Assembly: GCA_013368325.1 (NCBI GenBank)
Contig: JAACJK010000166.1
Span: 496,001-560,000 of the forward strand
DNA from: Ephemerocybe angulata
Lineage: Eukaryota > Basidiomycota > Agaricomycetes > Agaricales > Psathyrellaceae
Direction of reading: 5' to 3'
DNA length: 64,000 nt
Part shown: positions 11,821 to 23,565 of the stretch, piece after piece
Layout: each line of letters opens with the position of its first letter
How positions within the stretch are numbered: position 1 is the first letter of the stretch
The notes under the pieces: model-generated
Database searches by the model: none
What the model was told of the DNA's origin: nothing
What the model saw: only the letters and a program-made list of their open reading frames with translations
Program-made: the position numbers and the translations under genes

Positions 11821-12847
11821 TTACGAGAAGCGAGGCATCTTTTTGCCTGGGGAGCGTTTCCGTTGCAGTACTACCCGACCGAACATGACAGCGGTAAGCG
11901 CAGAAAGTGAGAACCTAAAGAGAAGGTCAAAATATTTTCCCCGATCTACACTAAGGGCAACTCACCAAGTTATAACGTAGGACAAGTGCGAATTTCTCAG
12001 ATCAACTGCCGGGGCGCGACCGACGGGAATTCCCTTATCAATGAGCGTGGACGCTTCTCCTGCATGTCCCTCTATAGGTGTGGTCAGGGTATGTCATGAG
12101 ATTAATCCTGCGAGGACGAACCAAATATCTGCTCAACATAGACTGGCTGAACTCCAGCCTTCTCTCCCCCGGCGTACTCAGCCATGGCATCGACGTCTGT
12201 CCAATACCATTCCCCTTTCTCTGGCTTGTTATCAGGAGTGAAACTGTTTTTCGGCTGAGAAGTACGCAGCATCCCCAGGATCTCGACTTCGCCTTCAGGC
12301 TGATTTGACTCCAGAGAGGATAGCATGTCCTTTGAGACGAATCCACGATCCACGAGAATAGTCGAGCCGTTTTCCCGAAGAAGAGGAGTAACAACATGAA
12401 CGCCATGGACGCCCTCTCTCACTCTGGGTGAGAACACCATAGTATGTTTATGATCCCAGCGTCCCTTCAGAGTGACTTTGCGGAAGACGAACTCAGGTAT
12501 GACTGCAAGGCTATTCGGTGAGTTGGTAACACTCTCTGTTTACAGCTTAAGCGTACTCACTTAATCTTGCTCGGAAATTTCAGGGGTGGCAATTGTAGTT
12601 TCTCCTCCAACTCGTCTATGAGATCGATTTTCCACTTGAGGCGCTTCAGCTGCCACGTTCCAAGGCCGAATGTGAAGAACGGGATAATTCCAACGAAAGC
12701 CATAGTCGGTGTGAGCCATGCTTGTTTACGAGGCTTGTAGAGTGTCGGAACGCTTGCATCTGGTTTCCGCCAGAAGAAAAAGGAGCGTTTCTGGCATTGT
12801 TGGACGCGAGGCAACTCTCGCCGGAGGAGGCGGAACGAAGAGAACAT
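11821..12847 (-). CDS. SHY1: SURF1/SHY1 family cytochrome c oxidase assembly protein
   Basis: Inner-membrane factor needed to build the Cox1 core of complex IV. The N-terminus (MFSSFRLLRRELPRV, then RSFFFWRKP) looks like a mitochondrial presequence. The first membrane helix is MAFVGIIPFFTFGLGTWQ, leading to the family hallmark GTWQLKRLKWK. The intermembrane-space domain has GRWDHKH, PRVREGVHGVHVVTPL and ILVDRGFV, and the second helix is in the last exon (HLSYVITWFSLSALTAV), with both SURF1 transmembrane segments and conserved blocks present. Four exons; the final stop at 11821 follows a basic tail. It shares a 234-bp divergent promoter with SLA2. Confidence 0.93.
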
Positions 12848-13081
12848 GGCCCGACGCAGATTCCCACGGTAACGCTTTCCATAACGGAATCAAGTACAGC
12901 ATTAGATCACCGTGACCCCGAACATAATACGACTTTGCTGGTCTCGTTGCTGCGCTCAACAGCGGTAGGCGATATCTCTCCAGTGGCCTCCGCTATCCTC
13001 TCATACCCTTTGCTCTTAGTCTGTAACTTCAACGATGTGAGATACCGTTTGATGACACTTCTAGCCCTGCGCTGACCTCCT
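12848..13081. promoter_or_regulatory. Shared divergent promoter of SHY1 and SLA2
   Basis: A 234-bp space between two start codons facing away from each other. It must carry both promoters. No specific element was identified. Confidence 0.4.
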
Positions 13082-16000
13082 ATGCCCCAATCCAGGTTCA
13101 ACGGTGGCTCTGGCCGAGGGCGGGGTGCTTTCGATGTGGATGAAGAAATACATTACCCAACGCGACCTGTCGACAAGGATAAGGCAGAGCATGAACTCGT
13201 TATCAACATCAAGAAGGCGACGAGTCCAGAGGAGACAGCACCAAAGCAGAAACACGTTCGAAGTATGTCGTGGCGCTTATTCCCCGCTCCAATGTGTTGC
13301 TAATCCGAACCTTTCAGAGTGTATCGTCTATACATGGGACTATCACTCCTCGATCTCATTCTGGAGTGGCCTTCGAGTACAACCTATCCTTGCAGATGAA
13401 GTCCAGACTTTCAAGGCTCTCATTACTGTTCACAAGATATTGCAAGAAGGTCACCCAGTCGTATGTCCCAACACCTCCAATTTCGATCTGGCGCTGACAT
13501 CAGTCCCATAGACTCTCAAGGAGGCTCAGGGCCAAACTGCGTGGTTAGAGACTTGTGCCCGCACAATAGCAGCTGATGGCACGCGCGGTATGTCCTCACT
13601 ATGTTCATAAGTTGGCGCCAATTCACCGTGGGGCATCAGGCTATGCTCCTCTAATCAAGACCTACGTGCAGTTTATCCTTGCAAAATTGAGATTTCATCG
13701 CCTTCGACCAGAATTCAATGGGTTGTTCGAGTATGAGGAATACGTCACGCTGAAGGGGATCGACGACCCCAATGAAGGGTGTGTTAATCCATGACTTTAC
13801 CGCCTATGGTCTGACCCCCCTTCCACCTTCAGATACGAAACCATCTCCGACTTGATGCAACTCCAGGACCAGATTGACTCCTTCCAGAAGACAGTCTTCT
13901 CGCATTTCAGGCATTCCACAAACAACGAATGCCGAATCTCTGCTTTAGTCCCCCTGGTCAAAGAGAGCTGGGGAATCTATCGATTCATCACAAGCATGCT
14001 GCGCGCTATGTATCGCCGTGAGTCTCGCTAACTCATCTCTACGAGCGCGCCATTAACAATTGCACTAGGAACCAACGACGTGGATGCCCTCGAACCCCTA
14101 AAGGAGCGCTTCACTCAGCAGCACTACAACTTGCGCAAGTTCTATTACGAGTGTTCGAATCTGAAGTACCTCACCGGACTGATTAACGTCCCCAAACTTG
14201 GCCATGTATGTGTTGCTTTCACCCATCCCGGCTGGTCCTAACGTCTATCATACTAGGAACCTCCCAATCTGACGGACAGCGGCGACGCACCCGATCTACC
14301 TGCACGTCCAAAAACCGCTCAAGCTAAATCTCCAGCACCGCCGTCCGCTCCGTCCCCTAGTGCCGCTGAAATCGATGAGCAGGCACGCATGCTGAAGGAA
14401 TACGAGGACAAGCAAGCCGCCCTGAATGCTCAAAGGGAAGCCGAAGAACGGAGGCGTCTTGAAATGGAGCAGCAGCAGCAACGCGAGTTCGAGCTTAGGC
14501 AATTGGAGCAAGCTGAGGCACAGAGATTGGCACAAGAACAGCTCGTCCAGCAGCAGATGATGTACAGCAATCAAGCCGCAGCGCAGCAGGCCGGAGAGTT
14601 AGAGAGGGAGCTTCTTGCTATGCGTGGTCAGTATGAACGCGACCAGATCTTCTTGGAACAGTACGATCGAGTAAGCACTGAGTTGACCATTCAACCGATC
14701 AGCGTCTAATTTTCTATCCAGCGTGTGAAAGCCCTCGAATCGGAGCTCGGTGCCATGGCCAACCATCTAAACGTGCAGCTATCGACGAAAGATGAGTTGA
14801 TCAAGCAGTTGCAGGATCAAGTTACCCTTTGGCGCAACAAATACGAAGCCCTCGCCAAGCTCTATAGTCAGCTGCGGACGGAGCACCTTGACATGCTTTC
14901 GAAGTTCAAGCAATACCAGCTTAAGGCCAATTCTGCTCAGGAAGCGGTGGACAAGATGGAGCGGATGGAACGCGATCTGAAGGCGAAGAATATCGAGCTC
15001 GCTGACATGCTGAGGGAGCGCGATCGCGCGCGGTTCGATATTGACCGGCAGAAAGGGTCGCACAAGGAAGAGATTGACCGTCTGCGCAGGGAGCTGAACT
15101 TTGCTAACGAGCGAGCGGAGGACTCGTCACGCTCAAGAAATAACGAGGTGTCGACTGTCATGTCCAAGTACAACCGTCAGATCTCAGAGCTCGAGGATTC
15201 CCTCAGGGTAAGGCCCTCAGCCGTTCTGGAGATATATTTGACTGGCTGACTGAATGCTAATTGCAGGGTAAACAACTTCAAATTGACGAACTGCTCAGCA
15301 AGATCGATGCTGCGTCATCAGAAACGGAGCATCTTAGAGATGAAAAGGATCAGGAGATCTTGATCCTTCAGGAAACCGTGGACAGCACAATCCAACAGCT
15401 CCATGATGCTCAACAGGTAATTGGCGCACGAGATTGGCTTGATGATATGTGACTGATGGCTTGACCAGGACCGAGGGCTGATTGACGAGACGACCAACGC
15501 TCAAATCGACACTTTGATCTTGGACAATCGCAAGAAGCTCAATCAGATCATCGGTAAGTTTGACGTAATTCGGGGGAACGGGACGGGCGCTTAACTCTTC
15601 CTTCAGATTCGATTCTACAGGCATGCGTCCACAAGGTTGACGATTCCGTTTACGAACTTGAGTCGCCAACTCAGGCAGGAAACCTCAACTCGACCCCCGA
15701 ATATACTTTGTCGATGATCGAAAAGGCCATGAACAGCGCGACCGAGTTTGCTACCATATACAACCTATATCTGGGCGGCGAAAAGGGTGGCGAGCACGTT
15801 GAAGTCATCAAGTCGTCAAACGAGTTGGCCCAATCTTTGGCAGACGTCCTTATCAACACTAAGGGTATCACTCGCCTGGCCAGCGACGACGATGCTGTGG
15901 ACAAGATTATTAACGTCGCCAAGAACGCCGGTGATGTTGGAATCCGGTTCTTCGAAAACCTTCAGTCGTACAAAATGGATCTCTTGCAGCCGTCCCAGCG

Positions 16001-16841
16001 AAAGGAGGTTTCCATGCGGAACAACAGCCAGACGAGAGATGCTCTCACTAAGCTGTCCGAGATTGTCGAAGGCCTTGTTGCAAAGGGCTCCAGCTCAGGA
16101 GCAGTTGCTCGTGCCAACGGGGACTTGGGTGACCTCGTGGAGCAAGAGATGCTCAGCGCATCTCGCGCCATCGAGGCCGCTACGGAGCGTCTTCAACAGC
16201 TCATGTCTCGCCCGAAGGACTCGAGGTTCAGCGCTGTCGATCTCCAAGTGCACGACTCCATTCTCGCTGCAGCTATGGGTATCACCAACGCCATTGGACG
16301 ACTTATCAAAGCTGCAACCGACTCACAACAGGAGATTGTCGCTCAAGGACGCGGATCGAGTTCCATGCAGCAGTTCTACAAGCGCAACAACCGCTGGACG
16401 GAAGGCCTCATCTCGGCTGCCAAGGCCGTCGCGTTTGCCACCAACCTCCTGATCGAGAGTGCGGACGGCGTCTTGTCTGGCACACACTCGCTGGAGCAAC
16501 TCATTGTCGCTTCCAACGAAGTCGCCGCGGCCACCGCCCAACTCGTGGCTGCCTCTCGTGTCAAGGCCAACTTGATGTCGAACACCCAAGTCAGGCTGGA
16601 GGCCGCTGCCAAAGCAGTAACTGAGGCTTGCAAGGCCCTTGTCAGGCAGGTCAAGGCAATTTCTGCGCGCCAGTCGCAGGAAGAGAATGTCGACTACAAG
16701 AACATGGCCGTTCTCGAGTTCAAGAGGCGCGAGATGGAGCAGCAGGTCGATATTCTGAGGTTGGAGAAGGACTTGGGTGCTGCCCGTCACCGCTTGGGCG
16801 CGATGAGGCGCGCTGGATACCATACAGATGAAACGGACTAA
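13082..16841 (+). CDS. SLA2: SLA2/End4/HIP1R-type endocytic adaptor (ANTH, coiled coil, I/LWEQ)
   Basis: Links clathrin-coated membrane to actin during endocytosis. The ANTH domain is in the first exons: INIKKATSPEETAPKQKHVR, VYTWDYHSSISFWSGL, VHKILQEGHP, GYAPLIKTYVQFILAKL, with membrane-binding lysines. A Pro/Ala linker precedes a long Glu/Gln-rich coiled coil (about 14,380-15,560), and the C-terminal exon carries the talin-like THATCH actin-binding domain, including ILAAAMGITNAIGRLIKAA, RWTEGLISAAKAVAFATNLL and VAASRVKANLMS, ending with the LATCH-like helix before YHTDETD. About 1,050 residues, as expected for the family. Roughly ten introns, concentrated in the ANTH half; the C-terminal 1.1 kb is one exon. 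Confidence 0.95.
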
Positions 16842-17404
16842 GCGGGCTGAACGGATATGTCGACCCACTTGTTACCCTCTTTTCAATATTTCAAATTCGT
16901 GTTTGCTCGATCCTACTTAATCAATCCCAATCGTTGAATCCTTCATTGTGCGGTTGTTATGTGCAGGGTGGATACTAAGGGAACGACAGTGGAGCGAGAC
17001 GGACGTGCGGGTGGGTATACGCGGTGTATGATGAGCATGGCAGGGTAAATAGAAATAAAGTAAGGAGGGGTTCGGTAACAGTTCGCATTGAAGGAGTGTT
17101 CGGCGTTGGTAAGCCGGTCAGTTGGAGCTTGGAGAGCTCGAGTTAGTGCAGAGAAGGAGAAAGAAGGGCGGAGAGGTAGCGGGGTAATGAATGGCTGATC
17201 TACTTAAAAAAGAAAGCTAGTGCTACAGTAGAATGAGGGCAATAGTAAGGTAATCCAACCGAGTGCGTGTGTAAGTGGGTGAATCCAAAGAACATTGTAA
17301 AGTAAGACAACAAATGTAACGATACCACATCGTAGTAGATCGGGACATTCAGAGAAGACATGAAGGTAACGGCATAAAAGTGTAACGAAAGTGAAAAGGA
17401 GATA
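16842..17404. other. Convergent intergenic region
   Basis: About 560 bp between the SLA2 stop and the stop of the following minus-strand gene. It presumably holds both 3' UTRs. Purine-rich stretches are present on the plus strand, but no ORF, repeat or RNA gene was recognised. Confidence 0.4.
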
Positions 17405-20072
17405 CTAATCTCCCCGCGTTGTATCGAAACTGTCTCTAGCGAAGTCTAGGAAGCTCGAGGCCGCGCTGAGAGGCGGGCGGGTGGAACTGCTAGCGCTATT
17501 CGGGCCAGAGAACCTCCCCTCTCGCTCTCTGTCTGTCGGGTCGTCGAAGAGCTGGATGACATCTTCCTCGTCGTCCACGTTGTTGTATTCGAGATCGTCG
17601 TCGTCGTCGTCGCTGATTTCCAGAAAGGAAGGCTTCCTCATGATTGAGCGCTTGAGCAAAATCTTTTCGAACGTCATTTTGGCGCGAGGTGCGCGTGCCG
17701 GAATTGACGGGGGCGGAGGCAAGGCGATGACAACAGGCTCTGGCGGCGGAGGGTCTTCGGGCTGGGTGATTAGCGGTTGGCGCCGAGTCCGCCTGGGAGG
17801 AGGCGGAAGACTTGTTATTAAAGTTGGCGAAGAGCCCGTCGGTGGGAGGCTCGACTGCGCAGTAGCAGTGCACGACATGGCCCCGCTGTTGAGCGCGGGC
17901 TGTGCCGTTGACGGTCTTTCGGGTGCCTTCCTGGGAGTGATACTTGAAATCGTCGCCGTTCTAGGTCTTCCAATGGGGTTGATGTAGGTAGAACTGCCAT
18001 AAGAGCTCTGATTTGTGTTGGTACCATGAGGAGAGGTGGTGATGGTGTTTGACCTCTGGAAGCGCGGCGGATTGCTTGACTGGCTTCTCGGGGAGAGCTT
18101 TGACATGACTGACTCCCCGTCGCATTCTGTTGACGCGACCGTGCTCGTAGAGCGCATGGAGAATCCGCGCTGCCGTGACCCAGACGTTAAGGTCGGAGAC
18201 GAAAACGAGATCGGTGGGGCTTCCCGAGTCAATTCATAACGACCAAGTGTCGGTGAGGTTGGCGGAATTACAGGTTCAGTTGTAGATCGCGCTGGACTGG
18301 GAGGTACCGTATCCGGTGACGCTTGATCCCAGAAGGAAGGGTGAGATGGCTTGGTGGTGATCCATGGTTTAAAGAATGATGTGTTGATATACAAATCCTG
18401 TTCGGACTTCACGCTGAACACTGATTGCGTGTCTTCGTCTCCCCCTGCTGTCGAATGCGAGGTAGATGGGCGCCGAAGGCTCGAACCAGAGAAGAGCCGC
18501 TTCCTGACGCTGCTTACACTGGTCCGCTTTGGCTCATGAGGAGAAGAATCGGCGATTGTCGAACCAGAGATATCCGAATGCTTCGGCGGGATTGGTGGTA
18601 CTGGGGTTTTGGAATGGGGAAAGATGCGCAGTTTATGCGATGCCTTCTCCTTCTCCCTATTCTGATCCCGGCCGAGCTGTGGTGAGGTGGGGGTGGTGGA
18701 CGATGAGGGAGTGGAGAAAAGGGGACCGCGCTTGATCAGCGATTGATGGGAAAGAGCTTTCTTCAAAGTCATCGGAGGGGTGAGAGGGGAGAAAGAAGGC
18801 TTCCAATCCACAGTGTTCGTCTTATCTATGTCAGATACACCGGGCTTGAAAACGCTACGGTCGGATACCCGTCTTGGTCGTATATGTGTGGCAACTGGTG
18901 GCGGGCTGGGAAATACTTCTGTGGAGAGGACAGATGCAAAAGATATCTTCGACCCCAGTGTCGAATTAGACCGCTCCCGACGGAGTTTCGATGAGCTCAT
19001 CTCAGGGATGTCGTTCCCAGCATGAGAGTGCGCGGGGGGCGCGGGCAGCCGTTGAGTGGGCGGGGGAGCCGGTTGGCTCAGGCCCTGAATAGACGCCTGC
19101 CTGATAACCACTCGAGGCGATGAGACAGGGGGCACGCGTGAGCCCGAGGAGGCATTTGAGGGCCGCCGAGAGGAGGGAGGCCGTGTGGGTGGCGGTCTGG
19201 AGTCGGATGATTTCGCAGAGCTAGTCGTCAGAGAGCTGGCAGAGCTCTGCTTGTCGACAAAGAAACCAGACTTCTGCGCGGCACCGATGTCGGTCAACCC
19301 TCGTGGTCGCGTAGGAGGCCGTGATGGCATATTGGAGCTTATTCCTGATGTCGTCCCTGAGGAGGTCGATGACGACGGTTGTCGCGCCCTGTTGCCATTG
19401 AGGGCCGTGTCGGAACGCCTGCATAACGTGTCAATTTTTAGGGGTTTCAAACGAGTGTTATGGCACTCACTTCGTCAGTAGTTTTCCATGGAAGCCGTTG
19501 GCAATGGGTGGGACAGGTGATAATGGAACAGGGGATTCCGGGGCGTGATTTTGGGAATACGATGATGAGGCGTAGGAGGCCCTTTGAAAGGGTACTGATT
19601 CGACATTCTTCCGCTGGTGCTGCTCAGTCGAAGAGGTATTGGAATACGCGGAGAGGCGAGTCGGATCCGAGGGCAATTGAGGACTGGCTATCCCAACGCT
19701 GCGCCCAGAAGCAAAGGGGTCAGTGTCGGAGAGGGTCAGCAGGGAATGTCGGGCAATGTTGTGGTTGTGGTGAAAGTCGGAAGGGGTACGGGGCTCCAGC
19801 GAGTCGTTTCTTGAGCGCGTTGATGATACAGATTTCGAAAGCGGCCTGTTGTTAAAGGACTGTGCGTATTCTGAAGGAATGGGCTGTATTGGCAAGGGCG
19901 GGTCCTCAATGGCAAGCGTCGGACAGTGCTTCTTGGACTTGCGGCCAAATAACGAATGCAAGCTCTTGGACTTTGGCTTTGGCTTCTCGGAGTGGTATTC
20001 CGGAGCTCCATCGTTATGCGCCTTTGCCATCGACCACCACGACCTGGAAGAATTGTCAAAGGCAGCGGCCAT
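17405..20072 (-). CDS. Long Ser/Pro-rich disordered protein, function unknown
   Basis: Two exons joined by a 50-60-nt intron near 19,440-19,490 give about 870 residues. I start at the ATG at 20072 (MAAAFDNSSRSWWSMAKAHN); the open frame extends upstream without a better ATG context. The sequence is mostly low-complexity Ser, Pro, Thr and Arg with many SP/TP sites and PPxP runs that could bind SH3 domains or be phosphorylated. Small ordered pieces are KSKSLHSLFGRKSKK near the start and KMTFEKILLKRSIMRKPSFLEI near the end, followed by an acidic run (DDDDDDLEYNNVDDEED). No catalytic domain is visible. Its composition suggests a polarity, signalling or scaffold protein; that is inference. Confidence 0.75.
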
Positions 20073-20575
20073 TATGTTGGCGGCCCGCACAGGGAAGGCG
20101 GAGGGATAAATAGAAGACGGAGAGTCAGTGGGGGAACATAGGCAGACAACGGAATTGAAGAAGGAAGCAAAGTGAATCGTTGGCAAAATCAATCAAGTCC
20201 TGAGAACGCAGAAACAGCCGCCAGATCCAATCAATCATGTCCTGTCGCCCTTCCCACACAATCACCGCGCGCTACTGCTCCCGTCCTCCTGACCATCCAA
20301 CATGCATCCCAAACCTCGAGAAACATGCATATCTCTGTCATATTTTGTCATACCCAGTTTCATCTGCACCAGGTAAACGCTGAATTTGCGCTGTCTTTCC
20401 TGGACCCGCCTCCTCGTTTCGTTCAACCAAACGGGCTCACGCTCCATGGAAGTTCCCTCGTCTTCAGATACCGATGACTGGAGAATGCCTTCTATGGAAT
20501 CGGACACTGTATTACGATGACCTGTATTTTATGAATATGGGGTGACAATATACAATCCTCTTTAGATCACGTAGG
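20073..20575. other. Intergenic region upstream of the disordered-protein gene
   Basis: About 500 bp between the minus-strand start at 20072 and the stop of the membrane protein gene at 20576. It should contain the promoter of the left gene. The plus-strand open frame here has no family features and is not called. Confidence 0.35.
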
Positions 20576-21560
20576 TCACCCAAGCTCTGCCCACATGTCC
20601 TCCGCGTCCCGGTCCTTAGCAGTTTGTGCTGCCAGAGGCATCGCCGACATAGGGCGGGCGGGCGCAGCGGCTGCGGGAGATTCTTCCGCGTCGAATAGAA
20701 TTGGATTGCGCACAAGTGGTCGGCTAAGCTCGGCGTCCTCATCCTCATCGCTCTCCACGTCAAGCTCCATTCCGAAACCCGCTCGTCGGGCAGCATTGAT
20801 ATCAATGGGCTTGGGTCGAGAGAATATCGACTGGCCGGACCTAATTTTACGCCCGTTCCGTCAGCGCGCGCAACGGAAGCCAAAGATATATATGGGAAAG
20901 ATACACACTGTCTCATTACCGCCGCGAGCCTTCCGAACTGAAGCACGTTCCGTGCAATCAACAAAAGGGTATCGAAGATTTCCTCTTCCTTGCTTCCCGC
21001 GCCGCACTTCGCGAATGCCAGGACAAGAAGGGTCAGGGCACAGAATACAGTTAAAATAAGGTCAACCACGTTGAATGGTGATCTCCAGAATTGCTAGCCA
21101 AAGGAACGTGGACGTCAGCGACCGGATAGAATTCCTGGGAACCGAAGGCACCAACCCGTCCGAGAGCCACGAGACGAATTGTGACTTCAAGAATCATAGA
21201 GGTATTGATGATAACTTCCAAAACGTAGAAGGCAGGGCCAGGGCACCCATCGGTCAAGCTCAGCACTATCGTTGCGACCGACAGGCCGGCCATGGCCAGG
21301 TATAGAAGGATGTAGACTCTGGAATGAACGAATCTGTTTGCGAGACCTCTTGTGATCTCGCTTCGCGTCAGAGCGTAGATGGACCGGGTAGGTCTGAAAA
21401 GCATGAGGTCGAGCAGACTGGTGTAAGGGTTGCGCAGCCATTGGAGCAAGAACCAGGTCACTTACACCGGTTGTGGTTGAGAAGGCAGGGTTCCGGTGTT
21501 GATGCCCGCCTCAGCATCTTCGCCACTTAATGGCGCATATGCCGCCGATGCTGTCGACAT
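20576..21560 (-). CDS. Small voltage-sensor-like membrane protein (ion-transport fold without pore)
   Basis: Four exons join in frame to about 260 residues. After a short polar N-terminus (MSTASAAYAPLSGEDAEAG) come four hydrophobic segments resembling S1-S4 of a voltage sensor: VYILLYLAMAGLSVATIVLS; a second with FYVLEVIINTSMILEVTIR carrying two Glu; a third with the typical S3 start PFNVVDLILTVFCAL with Asp; and a fourth, LLLIARNVLQFGRLAAVMR, with three Arg at wide spacing. No S5-P-S6 pore follows; the protein ends in a soluble acidic tail (DVESDEDEDAELSRP). The Hv1 proton-channel signature RxWRxxR is absent. It is therefore an ion-transport-domain orphan; location and function are unknown. 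Confidence 0.7.
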
Positions 21561-21829
21561 GAAGGGTGCGCGCTGAGCAGAGTGTAGTTGAACGTTAAAT
21601 CATTGAGGTTGTCGAAACGCTGCACGTCGGCAATGCGCCCAAAGGGAATTGATGTTGCTTACGTACGGAAACCACTCACGTGGCTCGCCACTGAGCAATG
21701 ACTGAACTCGAGTCTCCTTCAATCTGTTCAGTCACTAAGTGCTGTCTTCACCACAGTCGTACCGCCTACGACCACCTTTTTCACCTCTTTCATCACCTTT
21801 CCCGAGTTAACCCCGAGAACGACGACAAA

Positions 21830-23325
21830 ATGGGTGGCGGTGACCTTAACATGAAGAAGTCCTGGCATCCGCTCCTGTTGAAGAATCAGGAGCGGGTATG
21901 GCTCGAGGAGAAGAAAGCTGTAAGTAGCGCCTTACTTAAAACACTATATCCTACTAAACCTTATATCCATAGCTCGAGGAGAAGAAGAAGCTAGACCAGC
22001 TTCGCAAGGAAAAGGAAGAGGAACGCCAGCTCCAGGAACTGCAACGGCTACAAGAAGAGCAAACTGGGAAGAAACGGGCTGACAAACTAGAATGGATGTA
22101 TGCAACACCTGCCTCAGGCAGCGGGGCCAATCCCAATGATCTTGAAGACTATCTCCTTGGCAAGAAGAGAGTAGACAAGATCCTGACCGCAGATGATAAC
22201 GCCAAGGTTCGTCCTTTGGACAGTTAGGGTCGGGCCTACATACTGACCCCTTATGTTTACATAGATTGGTGCAGCGCATAAGAATTTCATCGCTGTCCAG
22301 AATGCCAACAATGCCCGTGATATCGCAGCCAAGATTCGTGAAGACCCGCTTCTCGCCATTAAACAGCAGGAACAAGCTGCGTACGAAGCCCTCATGTCAA
22401 ATCCTCTCCGTCTCCGGCAGATGCAAGAGCGGAATGGCATAAAGCCGAAGAAGGACAAAAGTGAGAGGAAGAAGGAAAAAGAGGAAAGGAAGAGGTTGAA
22501 GCGCGAAGCAAAGCACAAACGGCATCATCACTCGTCTCGCTCGCCTTCGCCACCCTCGCGCTCCCGGTCACCCAGAGGCCGCTCTCGCTCACCAGAACCA
22601 ACAAACGGAAGACGCCACCGGTCGACCTCAGATCCGAGGCGTAGGCAGAGTCCTGACTACCCCATCTCTCACGAGTCTCGCCGTGACTCGAGCCGCCGGT
22701 ACGGAGATGATTCGCAAGAGCGGAGGAGGCGATTCAGCCCCGAGAGGCGAGGAGAAGAGCACGACTCTCGAAGGCACTCCCTTCCCTCACGCCATGATGC
22801 AAGACGTTCTGTATCTCCAGACAGCCTTGGTCGTAATGCCGACCGTTATAAACGACCTCGCAGCCGCAGCCCTCCAAGATGGAGAGGCGATCGAAGTGAG
22901 AGGTCGGATTACAAGCGCAGTCGAATCGAACGCTCGCCACCCCCTCCCCGAGGGATGACCGGGGTCCTCCTCCTCCTCCTAGAGATAGCCGGCCTCCTCT
23001 CCCCCCTCCCAGAGACAGCCGCCCTCCTCTCCCTCTAAGGGACAGCCGTCCCCCTCCACCCACAGGTCCGACACCTGCAGAAGACCGAGCAGCTAAGCTA
23101 GCTGCTATGCAAGCCCAAGCGACCTCTATGGAATCTGAAAGAAAGGAACGCCTCGCTAAAATGCTGGAGAAGGAGAAGGCTGAGCTCGAGGAGGAGAACA
23201 GGAAGCGTGCCAAGGGTGTGAGCAGCTACTTGAGTGCCGAGAGTAAGAAGGTCTTTGGTGGTGTCGGTGGGTTGGAAGACCGGATCAAACGTGGTCGGGG
23301 TGGGATGGTCGTTGACGCGGATTAA
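21830..23325 (+). CDS. CWC25: Pre-mRNA splicing factor CWC25 (apparent one-base frame break near the 3' end)
   Basis: Spliceosome factor that acts at the first transesterification step. The N-terminus is diagnostic: [20 protein letters not shown], then [27 protein letters not shown] and [12 protein letters not shown]; this is the part that lies in the catalytic centre in family members. [20 protein letters not shown] block and a long RS-rich region follow. The start at 21830 matches the conserved MGGGDLN. The reading frame shifts at about 22952: the upstream frame runs to a stop at 23038 as an unlikely Leu-rich string, while the next frame gives [13 protein letters not shown] repeats and a conserved tail ([13 protein letters not shown]...[10 protein letters not shown]) ending at 23325. 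One missing G in the GGG run would restore continuity. Confidence 0.88.
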
Positions 23326-23565
23326 TTCTCGAGCCCTACCGTGTCTGGTACGGCTTCGTTATTGCTATCTCTCGTTCATGTTGACCTTTTTTCCTGTAGT
23401 ACTGTATATTGTAGTCTAGGAGTCCCTGCCGGGCAATTGCATCGACCTTTACTTGTTGACATGGAGTGACAGTTCGGCACGTGCGACGGGGATCTTCGAG
23501 TTGGTACAAAAACCCATTCCCTTCGTTTCTTCTGCCGTCCTCTCTTCCTACAACTCTCATATAGT

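Noticed and set aside
11741..11980. Plus-strand ORF antisense to the end of SHY1
   Set aside because: Overlaps the last SHY1 exon, which is supported by the second SURF1 membrane helix.
17481..17987. Gly-rich ORF antisense to the disordered protein
   Set aside because: Mirror of Pro/Ser codons; no start context and no family features.
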